Assembly (NCBI RefSeq): GCF_001418475.1
Contig: NZ_LIQX01000003.1
Location: 1-64,000 of the forward strand
Direction of reading: 5' to 3'
From: Streptomyces ossamyceticus
GTDB lineage: Bacteria; Actinomycetota; Actinomycetes; Streptomycetales; Streptomycetaceae
DNA length: 64,000 nucleotides
Position numbers and translations under genes: made by a program. Below, one piece after another: positions 1 to 10,400 of this stretch. Each line of letters opens with the position of its first letter. The first letter of the stretch is position 1. A model generated the notes under the pieces. It saw only the letters and a list, made by a program, of their open reading frames with translations. It did no database searches and was not told the DNA's origin.

Positions 1-1108
1 GCCGACGGCCGGCCTCCACCCCGAACTCCGCGACGACATCGGCGACCTGCTGCGCCACCTCGCCCGCGAGCACGACCTGGCGGTGGCGCTCTCCTGCCAC
101 GACCCCGACCTCGTGGCGCGCATCGCTGACGAGGTGGTGGAACTCCGGGCGGGGGCGGGCTTGCCCGGCACGGCCCGCAGGGGTGGTGCGCCGGTGGGCC
201 CGGTGGACGGCCGGGTGGAGGCGCGAGCCGGAGACGCGAAGGAGGTCCGGGCCGGAGACGCGGTGAAGGTTCGGATCGGGGACACCGGGCAGGGCCAGGT
301 CGAGGGCCGGCTGCGGCACCGGGAGCCCCGGACCGGGCCGACGGACGTCCCCGTGCTCGACGTGCGCGGTCTGTGCGTGGTGTTCGGCCGGCGTTCGGAC
401 GCTCCCGCGCTGGACGGTGTCTCACTGGCCGTCGCTCCCGGGGCGGCGACCGGCATCGTCGGCGCCTCGGGCTCCGGCAAGACCACGCTCGTCCGCGCCG
501 TGGTCGGGCTCCAGCCGATCACCGCCGGCACGATCCGTCTCGACGGGGCGCCGCTGAGCACGGGCCTGCGCGGGCGCAGCCGTGAACAGCGCCGCCGCGT
601 CCAGTTGGTCACACAGAACCCGCTCGGTGCGCTGAACCCCAGCCGTACGGTCGGCGCCGCGCTCGGCAGACCGCTGCGGCTGCACCGGCGGTGCGCGTCC
701 GGCGTGGCGCCGGCCCGGGTGGCGGAACTGCTCGAACACGTCGGTCTGCCCGCCGAGTTCGCCTCCCGCTATCCGCACGAACTCTCCGGCGGACAGCGTC
801 AGCGCGTGGCCATCGCACGGGCCCTGGCGGCCGACCCGGACGTGCTGATCTGCGACGAGGTGACCTCGGCGCTGGACACCGCCACCGCCGAGTCGATCAT
901 GGACCTGCTGGTCCGGCTGCGGGAGGAGCGCGGCACGGCCCTCGTACTCATCAGCCATGATCTCCCGCTGATCGCCGACCGCACCGACACGGTCACCGTC
1001 CTCGACGCGGGCCGCACCGTGGAATCGGGCCCCACGGCGACGGTCTTCACCGCCCCGGCCCACGAGGCGACCCGCGCGCTCCTGCGAGCACCGGTGGTGG
1101 CGGTGTGA
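1..1108 (+). CDS. Tandem ABC transporter ATPase (peptide/nickel type), 5' end outside window
   Basis: The frame is open from base 2, so the gene enters from the left; the GTG at 83 is an internal codon. The first ~50 residues are the end of one nucleotide-binding domain (D-loop PTAGLHPE, H-loop ALSCHD). A charged linker of about 60 residues with loose RAGDA/RIGD repeats leads to a complete second domain with Walker A GASGSGKTT, signature LSGGQRQRV, Walker B VLICDE and H-loop LISHD. Fused ATPases of this layout energise Dpp/Opp/Nik-type importers at the inner face of the membrane. The permeases and binding protein would lie to the left, so the substrate cannot be read here. Confidence 0.9.
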   Translation, partial: PTAGLHPELRDDIGDLLRHLAREHDLAVALSCHDPDLVARIADEVVELRAGAGLPGTARRGGAPVGPVDGRVEARAGDAKEVRAGDAVKVRIGDTGQGQVEGRLRHREPRTGPTDVPVLDVRGLCVVFGRRSDAPALDGVSLAVAPGAATGIVGASGSGKTTLVRAVVGLQPITAGTIRLDGAPLSTGLRGRSREQRRRVQLVTQNPLGALNPSRTVGAALGRPLRLHRRCASGVAPARVAELLEHVGLPAEFASRYPHELSGGQRQRVAIARALAADPDVLICDEVTSALDTATAESIMDLLVRLREERGTALVLISHDLPLIADRTDTVTVLDAGRTVESGPTATVFTAPAHEATRALLRAPVVAV

Positions 1109-1163
1109 GACCGGGGACGACATGACACGGGGGAGGGGAAGGCGGCGCTGACCCTCTCGCGGC

Positions 1164-1721
1164 TCAGTACGGCTGCAACGTCCAGTGCTGGAGAGGGCTG
1201 CCCGTCTCCCGCCAGATGCCGACCGGGTTGCCGTTGAGGCCACCGCTGCTGGAGTAGGCGTCCATCGGCGCGGTCCCGTTGCGCTGCATGTAGATCTTGT
1301 AGTAGTTGCCGAAGGGCACCAGCTTGAGTTTCTGTGACGCCGAACGGTTGCAGTCCCACAGCTTGAACTGCCAGCCGATGTCGCCCCCGGACTCGGCGGG
1401 ATAGTCCAGGCAGCGTCCCTTGCGCTCGTTCACGAGGACGTAGGGATAGAGGGAGTCGTGCGATTTTTCGAGCCGCCACTGCTCGCTGATGCCGCCGTTG
1501 CAGTCCCACAGCCCGACGGCGTTGCCGTTCTCACCGCCGCCGGAGTAAAAGGCGTCGAGACAGCGCCCCGTGCCGCGGTTGACGAGATGGTAGACATCGG
1601 CGAGCAACGCCGCGTCGTTGGTGCCGGACCGAGCCGGTGCCGCCGTCGCCGAGGTGAGCGTTCCGGTGATCAGTGCCGCGGCGGCGGCCGACACCGCCAG
1701 CGCACGCTTGAAGACGCGCAT
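1164..1721 (-). CDS. Secreted ricin-type beta-trefoil lectin domain protein
   Basis: This 185-residue protein starts with a clear Sec signal peptide (basic MRVFKR, an alanine-rich core, cleavage near ATAA-PA). The rest is one ricin-type beta-trefoil: three repeats that carry NRGTGRCLDA, RKGRCLD and similar sequences and end in QW/LxL positions (SEQWRL, SQKLKL, LQHWTL). No catalytic domain is attached, so it is probably a free sugar-binding exoprotein. The ATG at 1721 has GGGGG a few bases upstream. It stands alone, convergent with the ABC gene and downstream of the permease on the same strand. The ligand cannot be inferred. Confidence 0.85.
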   Translation of the reverse strand: MRVFKRALAVSAAAAALITGTLTSATAAPARSGTNDAALLADVYHLVNRGTGRCLDAFYSGGGENGNAVGLWDCNGGISEQWRLEKSHDSLYPYVLVNERKGRCLDYPAESGGDIGWQFKLWDCNRSASQKLKLVPFGNYYKIYMQRNGTAPMDAYSSSGGLNGNPVGIWRETGSPLQHWTLQPY

Positions 1722-1857
1722 ATGTTCCCCCTGGTCTCATGCGGGCTTGATGCGGTTCAGCGTGCGCTCGACTCGACGCCAAGGGCGACACCTTTCGATC
1801 TGGTTCGAAACGAGGGCCTTGACCTGGGAACGGTGTCACGCGCCGGGCACGTCTCAG

Positions 1858-3327
1858 TCAGTCCGCGTCGGCGACGATCGAGCCCACGCGTTCGGCGAGG
1901 GTCGGGTCGCGGCGGACCAGGAGGGCCGCGTAGCCGACGGCGGCGAGCAGCGTGGCGATCGCCGCGTACGGGAACCAGCTGTACGGCGCCGGCTGGCCGG
2001 GCTTGGCGAGGTAGTAGAGCGGGACCAGGATGGCCACTGTGCCCACCGCGGGCAGGAGGAGGTGCCGTACCACCCGGAACTCCTGCGGGCGGTATCTGCG
2101 GTAGTACAGCGGCAGCGCGATGTTGGACGCCAGGTACACCAGCAGGATCAGGATGGCGCCGAGCGTCGAGGACTCGGTGAAGAAGACCACCGGGTTCATG
2201 GGGCCGCCGCCCGGGCCCAGCAGATGGCCGAGGCCCCAGCCGCCGATGATCAGCAGTGCGATGGCGGTGAAGGTGACGATCGCGTTGTTCGGGGTGCGCC
2301 TGGTGGGGTGCACATAGCCGAAGAAGGACGGCAGCAGTCCCTCCCGTCCGGCGTTGAACACCAGGCGTGCCTGGGAGTTGATGCCCGCGATCAGCACACC
2401 GAGGGTGGAGGTCAGACCGCCGAGGTAGGCGAGGAACGCCAGCACGCCGAGGGTGTCGTGGGCCACCTCGATGAAGGGGATCCGGGACTCGCCGAGCGCG
2501 GTCACGTCGTAGCCGAAGCCGGTCACCGTGGCGTAGGCGAACAGGATGTAGCTCACGGTCATGATGGCGACGGAGGAGAACACCGCGCGGCCGACGTTGC
2601 GCCGAGGGTTCTCCGTTTCCTCGGCGAGCGCCGCCGAGTTCTCCCAGCCGATGAACAGGTACACCGCCAGCGGAAATCCCGCCGCCAGACCCTTGAAACC
2701 GTCGCTGATGTGGCTGGGCAGGAACGGGTCGAAGGACAGCGCGCCCCGGTGCTCCACGAGCGCCGCCACCGAGACCACGACCAGCACCAGCATCTCGGCG
2801 CCGAAGAAGTAGCCGGCCCACTTCGTGGACACCACCACGCCGCGCAGCATCAGCAGCACCGCCAGCCCGGTGAGCAGCAGCGTCCAGATGATCCACGGCA
2901 GGTCAACGCCGGTGTAGTGGTGCAGGGTGATCTGTACGAACCCGCCGGAGATCGAGACGACGCCGGCCATCGCGATGATGTAGCCCACCGCCGCCAACAG
3001 CGCCGTGGTCACCGCGCTGACCGGCCCGAACGTCCTGCCGACGAACGTGATGAAGCTGCCCGCCGACGGGTGCGCCCGGGAGAACTCGGCCAGCGTGTTG
3101 CCGAGGAGCGCGACGGCGATGCCCGCGGCCGCGATGGTCAGCGGCGACGCCACGCCCGCGGTGGTGGCGAGGAAGGCGAAGCCGAAGAAGAAGCTCATGG
3201 CCGGGCCGACGTTGGCCATGGTGGCGGCCGCGATGTCCGCCATGCCGAGGACACCGCCGCGCAACCGCTGGGGCGCGCCGCCGGCGGGTCCCGGCGGGGA
3301 CAGCGGACCGGCTCCGGGGTGGGGCAT
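1858..3327 (-). CDS. APC-superfamily amino acid permease
   Basis: This 489-residue polytopic protein has about 12 hydrophobic segments. After a proline-rich N-terminus, the first helix region (GVLGMADIAAATMANVGPA) and the segment around HPSAGSFITFVGRTFG are typical of amino acid-polyamine-organocation permeases, as are FIGWENSAALAEETENPRR and the length. It would carry an amino acid or amine across the membrane by proton coupling; the substrate is not readable. The ATG at 3327 has GAGGAG nine bases upstream. The GntR gene follows about 100 bp upstream on the same strand and is a likely local regulator. Confidence 0.88.
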   Translation of the reverse strand: MPHPGAGPLSPPGPAGGAPQRLRGGVLGMADIAAATMANVGPAMSFFFGFAFLATTAGVASPLTIAAAGIAVALLGNTLAEFSRAHPSAGSFITFVGRTFGPVSAVTTALLAAVGYIIAMAGVVSISGGFVQITLHHYTGVDLPWIIWTLLLTGLAVLLMLRGVVVSTKWAGYFFGAEMLVLVVVSVAALVEHRGALSFDPFLPSHISDGFKGLAAGFPLAVYLFIGWENSAALAEETENPRRNVGRAVFSSVAIMTVSYILFAYATVTGFGYDVTALGESRIPFIEVAHDTLGVLAFLAYLGGLTSTLGVLIAGINSQARLVFNAGREGLLPSFFGYVHPTRRTPNNAIVTFTAIALLIIGGWGLGHLLGPGGGPMNPVVFFTESSTLGAILILLVYLASNIALPLYYRRYRPQEFRVVRHLLLPAVGTVAILVPLYYLAKPGQPAPYSWFPYAAIATLLAAVGYAALLVRRDPTLAERVGSIVADAD

Positions 3328-3426
3328 GGCGGCAACTCCTCGTGCGGTGGTGTGGCGTGATGGGTGCGCGGGCTGTCGACGATCGTGCTGTCGGGCGGGT
3401 ACGGCGGCCGCCGACCGGACCGGGTG

Positions 3427-4161
3427 TCAGCCGTGCCCGGAACGCTGGTGCGCCTTCACCGCCCGCACGGCCCGATCGGTCGCGCCCCGTCCCAGTTCGG
3501 TGAGGAGTTCGGCGTGGCAGCCGTTCCGTTCCCGTACCGCCTCGGGCCGCGGCGCGGGCAGCAGCAGACACAGGCGGCCGAGCAGATCGGCGGCGAACTC
3601 GCGGATCCCGGGACCGCCGAGCACCTCCGCGAGGTCCAGATGGAAGCGGGTCTCCAACTCGGCGAGGTGCGCCGGGTCGTCCGTGCTTTCCATGTCCTCG
3701 ACCAGGGCGCGCAGTCCGTCCAGCCGCTCGGCCGGCACCTCTCCCGCACCGTGCGCCACGAGGCCGCACTCCAGCAGCAGATGGAAGGCGTCCAGCGAGG
3801 CCGCCTCCTCGATGTCGTGCGTCAGGGCGACGACGGTGTCCCAGCCCTGCGCGACGAAGGTTCCGCCCGCACGGCCGCGCCTGCGGTCGAGCAGACCGTC
3901 CTGGCACATGCCCTCCAGCGCCCGGCGCACGGTGATCTCACTGATCCCCAGCTCCTCGGCGAGGACACCGGCGTCCGGCAGCCGGTCACCGGGCCGCACC
4001 ACGCGCAGGCGGATCCGCAGCGCGATCCGGGAGCGGACGAGATCGGATCCGCTCTGACCGCCGAGGGGCAGCACGCGGGCGTGTCCCACACCGATGGCCG
4101 AGGCCGTGGGGGCGGGGCCCGGCTGGTTGTAGGGCCCGAACTTGCCCGCTGCGTTCACCAC
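3427..4161 (-). CDS. GntR-family transcriptional regulator, FCD type
   Basis: This 244-residue protein has an N-terminal winged helix (RLPDAGVLAEELGISEITVRRALEGM, roughly residues 48-75), with the wing at DRRRGRAGGTFVAQG. It is followed by an all-helical ligand domain with LETRFHLDLAEVLGG and a late His (NGCHAELL), as in FCD/FadR proteins. It starts at a doubled GTG (4161 and 4158). It is immediately upstream of the APC permease and divergent from the second permease at 4780, so it may control one or both in response to a small carboxylate or amino acid (inference). Confidence 0.82.
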   Translation of the reverse strand: MVNAAGKFGPYNQPGPAPTASAIGVGHARVLPLGGQSGSDLVRSRIALRIRLRVVRPGDRLPDAGVLAEELGISEITVRRALEGMCQDGLLDRRRGRAGGTFVAQGWDTVVALTHDIEEAASLDAFHLLLECGLVAHGAGEVPAERLDGLRALVEDMESTDDPAHLAELETRFHLDLAEVLGGPGIREFAADLLGRLCLLLPAPRPEAVRERNGCHAELLTELGRGATDRAVRAVKAHQRSGHG

Positions 4162-4320
4162 GGCGCCACCCTAACGGCCCGCTGATCGCGGCCGGGGTCC
4201 GGCGCGGGACCTGGTCCGTGGGGGCGCGGGCGGTTCCCGCGACGGGGTGGTGGTGCGGTGCATCGGGGCTCCCAGGGCGAGGGATGTCGGGAGGGGAGGG
4301 CACGGTGGCGGACCGCGATG

Positions 4321-4585
4321 CAGAAAAAATTAGAGCAAGGTGAACAGTTAAACAAGACCTGCCCGCGGTCGCTCGCGGGGCGGGGAGTGGAGGTCGGGTC
4401 GGCGCTTGCGTCACCGCGCCCCTGATCAGGGCATTCGCGCCCTGGAGGACGCGTCGACCGGCCCTCTTCGTGGAGGTCGCGGGGGGTCGTACGAGGGCGA
4501 GAGGCTCCGGAGGAGGGCGTGCGGATGCCGGTCGTCCGGCGACAGGACCCCTTGTTTTTTTAGATCGTGCTGAACTATTTTCCTG
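4321..4585. repeat. Pair of inverted, related AT-rich ~36-bp sequences in the intergenic region
   Basis: The 618-bp gap 4162-4779 is non-coding. It contains two AT-rich patches that stand out from the GC-rich background. Bases 4321-4356 read CAGAAAAAATT...AAACAAG, and the reverse complement of 4551-4585 reads CAGGAAAATAG...AAACAAG. They share both ends and most A-tracts, so they form an imperfect inverted pair about 195 bp apart. They could be promoter/operator regions for the divergent regulator and permease, or decayed ends of a small mobile element. No target duplication is evident. Confidence 0.4.
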
Positions 4586-4779
4586 ACCGCCGCCACCGGC
4601 ACGACCGGTCCGGCAGCCACCGGGTCAGGGGCCGCGGTCCACCATGCCCTCCCCACGACCGTGATCGCCACCCGCCCCGAATCCGGCACCTCCCACGCCC
4701 GCCCCGCGGAATCCACGCGGCGACCCCGACCGATCCCGCCGGAACCCTCCCTCGTCCCCATCTGCCTCTGGATGTCGAG

Positions 4780-6234
4780 ATGACCACACGTCCCCCTGTC
4801 TCCACCCTCGATCAGGCGACCGCCACGGACAGCGCCCCAGAAGGGTCCGGCCTGCGCGCCGGGCTCAAGGACCGCCATCTGTCGATGATCGCGATCGGCG
4901 GTGTCATCGGCGCCGGCCTGTTCGTCGGCTCCGGCTCGGGCATCGCCGCCGCAGGCCCCGGAATCCTGATCTCCTACGCCCTCGTCGGCGCCCTCGTCGT
5001 CCTCGTGATGCGGATGCTCGGCGAGATGGCCGCGGCCAACCCCACCTCCGGCTCGTTCTCCGCCTACGCCGACCGGGCGCTCGGCCGCTGGGCCGGCTTC
5101 ACCATCGGCTGGCTGTACTGGTTCTTCTGGGTCGTGGTGCTCGCCGTGGAGGCGACCGCCGGCGCCAAGATCCTCACCGGGTGGATCCCCGGCGTCCCCC
5201 AGTGGGGCTGGGCGTTGATCGTCATGGTCGTGCTCACCGCGACCAACCTCGGTTCGGTCGGCTCCTACGGCGAGTTCGAGTTCTGGTTCGCCGGGATCAA
5301 GGTCGTCGCCATCGCCGCGTTCATCGTGGTCGGCGGGCTGGCCGTCTTCGGTCTGCTGCCCGGCTCGGACCACCCGGCGACGGGCCTGTCCAACCTCACC
5401 GGGCACGGCGGGTTCCTGCCCCATGGACCAGGGGCGATCCTCACGGGCATCCTGATGGTCGTCTTCTCCTTCATGGGCAGCGAGATCGTCACCCTGGCCG
5501 CCGGTGAGACCGAGAACCCGCGGGCCGCGGTCACCAAGGCCACCAACAGCGTGATCTGGCGGATCGCGGTGTTCTACCTGGGCTCCATCCTGGTCGTGGT
5601 GTCGCTGCTGCGCTGGGACGACCCGGCGATCCTCAAGGACGGCTCGTACGTGGCCGCGCTGAACTCCATCGGCATCCCGCACGCCGGCCAGATCATGAAC
5701 GCCATCGTGCTGACCTCGGTGCTGTCCTGCCTCAACTCCGGTCTGTACACGGCGTCCCGGATGGCGTTCTCGCTCGGCCGCCGCAGCGACGCGCCGGCCC
5801 CGTTCGCCCGCACCACCGGCCGCGGGGTGCCGCGGACCGCCATTCTGGCCTCGGTGGTCTTCGGCTTCGTCGCGGTCGCCTTCAACTACCTCTGGCCGGA
5901 CACGGTCTTCCAGTTCCTGCTCAACTCCTCCGGCGCGATCGCCCTGTTCGTCTGGCTGGTGATCTGCTTCTCCCAGCTGCGGATGCGCAGGATCATCCAG
6001 CGGGAGACGCCGGACAAGCTGGTCGTCAGGATGTGGCTCTACCCGTACCTGACCTGGGCCACCATCGCGATGATCACGTTCGTGCTGTGCTACATGCTCA
6101 CCGACACCGCCGACGGCGGCGGCCGCGACCAGGTGGTCCTGTCCACCCTGGTGGCCCTGGGCGTCGTGGGCGTCGCCCTGCTCCGCGACCGTCTGCGCCG
6201 CAGCCGCGCGCACGACGCCGCCACCCCCTCCTAG
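4780..6234 (+). CDS. Amino acid permease, GABA-permease-like (AAT family)
   Basis: This 484-residue protein has 12 predicted membrane segments. The first helix GGVIGAGLFVGSGSGIAAAG, the loop MRMLGEMAAANPTSGSFS and the segment YWFFWVVVLAVEA are close to GabP/AnsP-type transporters of the AAT family, which import GABA or related amino acids with protons. The frame is open to 4567, but the upstream part is basic and compositionally odd. The ATG at 4780 gives the family's normal N-terminus (short polar tail, then LKDRHLSMIAIGG). A terminator-like hairpin and a cupin gene follow. The substrate is inferred only from family resemblance. Confidence 0.87.
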   Translation: MTTRPPVSTLDQATATDSAPEGSGLRAGLKDRHLSMIAIGGVIGAGLFVGSGSGIAAAGPGILISYALVGALVVLVMRMLGEMAAANPTSGSFSAYADRALGRWAGFTIGWLYWFFWVVVLAVEATAGAKILTGWIPGVPQWGWALIVMVVLTATNLGSVGSYGEFEFWFAGIKVVAIAAFIVVGGLAVFGLLPGSDHPATGLSNLTGHGGFLPHGPGAILTGILMVVFSFMGSEIVTLAAGETENPRAAVTKATNSVIWRIAVFYLGSILVVVSLLRWDDPAILKDGSYVAALNSIGIPHAGQIMNAIVLTSVLSCLNSGLYTASRMAFSLGRRSDAPAPFARTTGRGVPRTAILASVVFGFVAVAFNYLWPDTVFQFLLNSSGAIALFVWLVICFSQLRMRRIIQRETPDKLVVRMWLYPYLTWATIAMITFVLCYMLTDTADGGGRDQVVLSTLVALGVVGVALLRDRLRRSRAHDAATPS

Positions 6235-6260
6235 GGACCGCTGACGGTTGAACCGCCGCT

Positions 6261-6295
6261 CGGCGGCCGGGGCCCTCACCGTCCCCCGGCCGCCG
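6261..6295. terminator. Hairpin after the GABA-permease-like gene
   Basis: A perfect 12-bp stem, 6261-6272 with 6284-6295 (CGGCGGCCGGGG and its complement), has an 11-base loop. It begins 27 bases after the permease stop. There is no T-tract, as is common in Streptomyces terminators. Confidence 0.6.
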
Positions 6296-6370
6296 GGCTC
6301 GCTGTCGTGACCCGGGAGCGGTCGTGATCGACTGGGGCCGACAGACCGTGAACCCGAGGAGGGTGCCGTG

Positions 6371-6703
6371 ATGGAACGCCGCGTCAACGCGCATGAGCTG
6401 GAGCTCGACCCCCTGCCGCTGAAGGAGGAGGACATCCTCGCCGGACGCCCGGCCGCGGCCGCGCGAACGCTGGGGGACCTCGGCGGCACGGAATTCGGTG
6501 TGTGGGCCCTCACGGTCGGAACCGTGCGCGACGTCGAGACAGACGAGATCTTCGTCGTCCTGGAGGGAGACGCGACCGTGCGCTTCGAGACCGGGGAGAG
6601 CGTCGACCTCACCCCCGGTGTCGTCGTACGCCTGCGCGCGGGGGAGCGCACCGAGTGGGAGGTGCGCTCCCCCCTGCGGAAACTCTTCGTGGCGGCCGAC
6701 TGA
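6371..6703 (+). CDS. Small cupin-domain protein
   Basis: This 110-residue protein is a single cupin barrel: EIFVVLEGDATVRFETGE followed by LTPGVVVRLRAGERTEWEV and a short last strand. The spacing matches the EutQ/ureidoglycine-aminohydrolase-like Cupin_3 group. Only part of the usual metal-binding set is visible (a Glu in DEIFVVLEG; few His), so catalysis is uncertain. GGAGGG precedes tandem GTG-ATG codons at 6368/6371, and the ATG has the better spacing. It follows the permease on the same strand, and a role in handling the imported amino compound is possible but not shown. Confidence 0.72.
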   Translation: MERRVNAHELELDPLPLKEEDILAGRPAAAARTLGDLGGTEFGVWALTVGTVRDVETDEIFVVLEGDATVRFETGESVDLTPGVVVRLRAGERTEWEVRSPLRKLFVAAD

Positions 6704-6786
6704 GGTACGGGAAGAGAGCCGCGGCACCGGGGAACGAGTGGAAAAGTCGCGGGTGGCGGGCGGCGCTTCCGCCTAGGGTCGTGGTC

Positions 6787-7335
6787 ATGTTCAAGTCAGG
6801 GGTGGGGTTTCTCGCGTTGTTCGGGCTCGGCTGGTGGCTGCTGGGCACGAGCCCGTGGGGCGGGTCGACGCGGCTGGTCCTGATCGGCGTCGGGGGTGTC
6901 GTCACGGTGGGGCTGATGCTGGCCGCGCGCCGCTTCCTCCCCGCCTCGGCAGGGGGGCCGTTCCCGGCCGACCGGCGCCGGCGGTTCAACCAGATCAACG
7001 GCGTCCAGTGGCTGCTGATCATCGCCATCGCCGCGCTGTGCCGCGCCCTCGACGTGCCGGTGCTCATTCCGCCGCTGGTCGCGGTGGTGGTCGGGCTGCA
7101 CTTCCTGCCGTTGGCGGTGGTGTTCGAGCAGCCCCGCCTGCGCGTCCCGGCCGCCCTGCTGATCGCCTCCGGGGCCGCGGGCACGACCCTCTGGCTCACC
7201 GACGGCCCCGACGAGACCGTCCGCCTCGCGGTGGGCCTCATGTCCGCGCTCTCCCTGTGGGGCGTGGCGACCTGGACGGTCACGGCGACGGCGTCCACCA
7301 GGAGCCCCGGACCGGCCGACGCACCGCACGCCTGA
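6787..7335 (+). CDS. Small polytopic membrane protein, function unknown
   Basis: This 182-residue protein is mostly hydrophobic. It has about six membrane segments, starting with VGFLALFGLGWWLLG and including LVLIGVGGVVTVGLMLAA, LLIIAIAALCRALDVPV and LMSALSLWGVATWTV. A polar DRRRRFNQINGVQW loop lies between the second and third. No family motif was recognised. The frame is open further upstream, but the ATG at 6787 places the first helix at the N-terminus. It ends just before a strong bidirectional terminator. Confidence 0.7.
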   Translation: MFKSGVGFLALFGLGWWLLGTSPWGGSTRLVLIGVGGVVTVGLMLAARRFLPASAGGPFPADRRRRFNQINGVQWLLIIAIAALCRALDVPVLIPPLVAVVVGLHFLPLAVVFEQPRLRVPAALLIASGAAGTTLWLTDGPDETVRLAVGLMSALSLWGVATWTVTATASTRSPGPADAPHA

Positions 7336-7391
7336 CGGCAGTACCCGGAGCGCGCCCACCGCGTCCACGGCCCAGCCCGCGCCACGGGAAC

Positions 7392-7428
7392 GGCGACGGT
7401 GCCGGCACGTGTGGCCGGCACCGTCGCC
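7392..7428. terminator. Bidirectional terminator between convergent genes
   Basis: A perfect 15-bp stem, 7392-7406 with 7414-7428, has a 7-base loop ACGTGTG. It lies between the stops of the membrane protein (7335, plus) and the beta-helix enzyme (7451, minus). Confidence 0.8.
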
Positions 7429-7450
7429 GCGGGTCACGGTGGCTGAAGGG

Positions 7451-10400
7451 TCAGTCCACGCTCACCGCCCGCCACAGCTGGCTGTCGGCGTTCGCGTCCG
7501 TCGTCTGGACGAGCTGCGTGCCCGCCGTCGAGTTGGACACCGAGAGCAGCTTGCCGCTCTTCACGTTCTTGATCTTGTAGTAGCCGTTCCCGTCGGCGAT
7601 CGGTGTCCAGCGCTGGCTCGCGGCGTTGTTGTCGGGCTGCTGGATGATCGTCGCGCCGTCCGACGTGGACCCGCCGGTGACGTCCAGCAGCTGACCGCTG
7701 TTCTCGTTGACGATCTCGTAGCTGCCGTCACCGACCGAGACCCACTGCCAGCGCTGGTTCTGCGCCGCGGTGTCGTTCCACTGGATGACGTTCGCCCCGG
7801 CGGTGGTCGATCCGCCGGAGACGTCGATCACCTTGCCGCTGCTCTTGTTGAGGACCTTGTAGAACGTGCTCTGGCCGGGGAAGGCGATGAAGGCGAACGC
7901 GTCCAGCGCGCAGACCGTGTTGGACGAGGCCGTGTTCTTCGTGCCGGTGCACACGACCTTGATCGTGTGGGGACCCGCGGCGAGATCCGTCTTCTCGAAC
8001 AGCACCACCTGCTTCGTCACCGTCGAGGCGTACGCGTCGATGCCCGACTGCACCAGGGCGCCGTCGAGGTAGACGTCGACCTTGCCCATGTTCGGCTGCT
8101 TCATGCTGAGGTACCGCACGCCCGAGCCGGTGAACGCGTACTGGACGGAGTCGCCCGCCCTGCTGGTGAACTTCTCGGACCCGTTCATGTCCTTCGTGTC
8201 GTTCCAGTTCGACCACGTGCCGGAGTAGGTCACGCCGGCCGCCTTGTCGTCGACGTAGGCCCATGACTGCCGTACGAGGGACTTCGACGCGGGGGACGCG
8301 TTCCCCTGGGCGTCCACGACGTAGAGGCGGTACTGACCGGCCGTCTGCGGGACGGCGATGCTCGTCGCGGTTCCGGCTGCCTTCGTCATCGTGGGCCCGA
8401 CGGCGAACGTCGTCGTACCGGAGGGCGCCAGCCAGAGCGTGCTGGTCGCGTCACCGACGCCGCGGACGGGGATGGACGACACGCCCTTGCCGGTGAACGT
8501 GCTCGCGGGCAGGGCGTAGTCCTGCAGACCCACGGTGCTCCGGGGGACGAGGTCCTTGTAGGCGTCCTGCAGGCCGGCGTTCACCGCGATGCTGTACGCC
8601 TGCGACGGCCACACGTTGTCCGGGTACGCGCGCGCATCCTGGATGGTGCTGTTCGGCACGTTCTTGTTGGACATCTTGTTGACGGTGGCGTAGGTGTTGA
8701 TGATGGTCAGGTCGTGCTGCCGGCCCCAGGTGCCGGAGTTGATGGTGTAGGCCAGGCCCGGGTCGACGTCGAGCACGTTGTCGTGCTCGTTGAGGTAGGC
8801 GGAGCCCTCGTCGGGGTGCCCTCCGTACTTGTGGCCGGCCGGAACGCCCTGGATGTAGTTGTTGCTGATCTCGGTTCCCGGCTGGGCTCCCAGGGTGTAG
8901 ATCGGAGCGGAGTCGCCGAGCACCTGCATGTTGTCTATGAGCTGGTTGTGGCTGATGGTGTTGTTCTTCGCCGTGGTGGTCGGGTTCCCGGGCTGGATCG
9001 AGTTCGTCGAACCGTCGAAGTTCCACCAACCCCAGCCGAGGGTGATGCCCGCCCACGGGGACTTCTCGATCCGGTTGTGCTCCACGGACAGGGAGTCCAC
9101 GAAGTACGCCGACACGGGGCTGGACCCCTGGAACAACACCGCGCTGTCGTACAGGTAGTTGTTCGTGACCGAGATGTTCTTGCAGACCCCCTCGACGTTC
9201 ACCGGGTACTTCTCGTTGTTGGTCGAGGTGTAGTCCCCGATGTACACGTGCTGGGGGTGCCCCACGGTGATGGCGGAGCCGGCTATGTCATTGGTGACGT
9301 TGCCGGTCAGCTCCGAGTCGGTCACGTCGTTGACCATGTTGATCCCGTCGGCGCCGGTGTGCTGCACCGTGTTGCGCCGCAGGGCGATGCCGTCCGCGTT
9401 CTCGATCTGGATGATGCCCGGCGGCAGGTCGACGTTGCGGTACGTGTACGCGTGGAAGTTCTTCCTCGCGTACACGGTGGAACCGGAGTTGCCCTGCTGG
9501 CCCTGCCGGAAGACCGAGCCCGCCACATTGGTCAGGCCCCAGTCGGAGTGTTCGACGGTGAGCCCGGAGAACGTGATGTTCCGCGCGTGGTCGGTCCTCG
9601 ACGTGCCCGCGATCCTGAGGAGGGTGGACACGTTGTTCGGCGCGAAGACCTTCGCCGACGTCATGTCCTCGGAGCCCGACTTGTAGTAGTAGACGGTGTG
9701 CTTCGTCTTGTCGAAGTAGAACTCGCCCGGCTGGTCGAGGAATTCGTACGCGTTCATGAAGGTGTGGGTGCCGGCGGCGTCGAATCTGCCGTTCGGCGGT
9801 CCCTGGGCGATGGCCGCGCCCGGCTGCTGGAACAGCGCCACGCGGTTGGCGCCGTCCGAGCTCGTGGTGATCTGGCGGACGCCCACGATGGCCGACGTCC
9901 ACGTCGTCTGCGTTCTGATCTCCACGTCGTCCTGGTTGGCGGCGACGGCGGGCAGATCGGCGAGGCTGTACTTGGCGCCGTCGCACTGCGAACCCGACTC
10001 CCAGGCCCAGGGAGCCTGGCCGGCCGTGATGGTGTAGGTGCCGTGGCAGCCGGCCGAGGGAATCGTCTTCGAGGCCATCTGGGCGCGCTTGCCGTCGACG
10101 TAGAGCGCGCGGAGCTTGTCGTCGCGGTCCAGCGGGGCCTTCCAGATGTTCCCGCTGTGCTGCGTCCAGCCGGTCACCGGGACACCACCGTTCAGCACCG
10201 GCTTCTCGTCCTGGTAGGCGGCGTACACGACACGGTGGCCGTTCGTCCCGGAGTCGGCCGACGTGAAGTCGACGGTGCTGCTGACGGGGTAGTTGCCGCC
10301 GCGCAGATAGACGTTGATGTCGCCGGTCATGTCGTCGTTGACGGTGCGTACGACGTCCCGTGCGTGCCGCAGGGTCTTGAACGGCGCGGAGATCGTCCCG

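Noticed and set aside
422-1509. Overlapping minus-strand frames opposite the ABC ATPase
   Set aside because: The plus strand encodes every ABC motif in order, and the minus frames are mirror artefacts.
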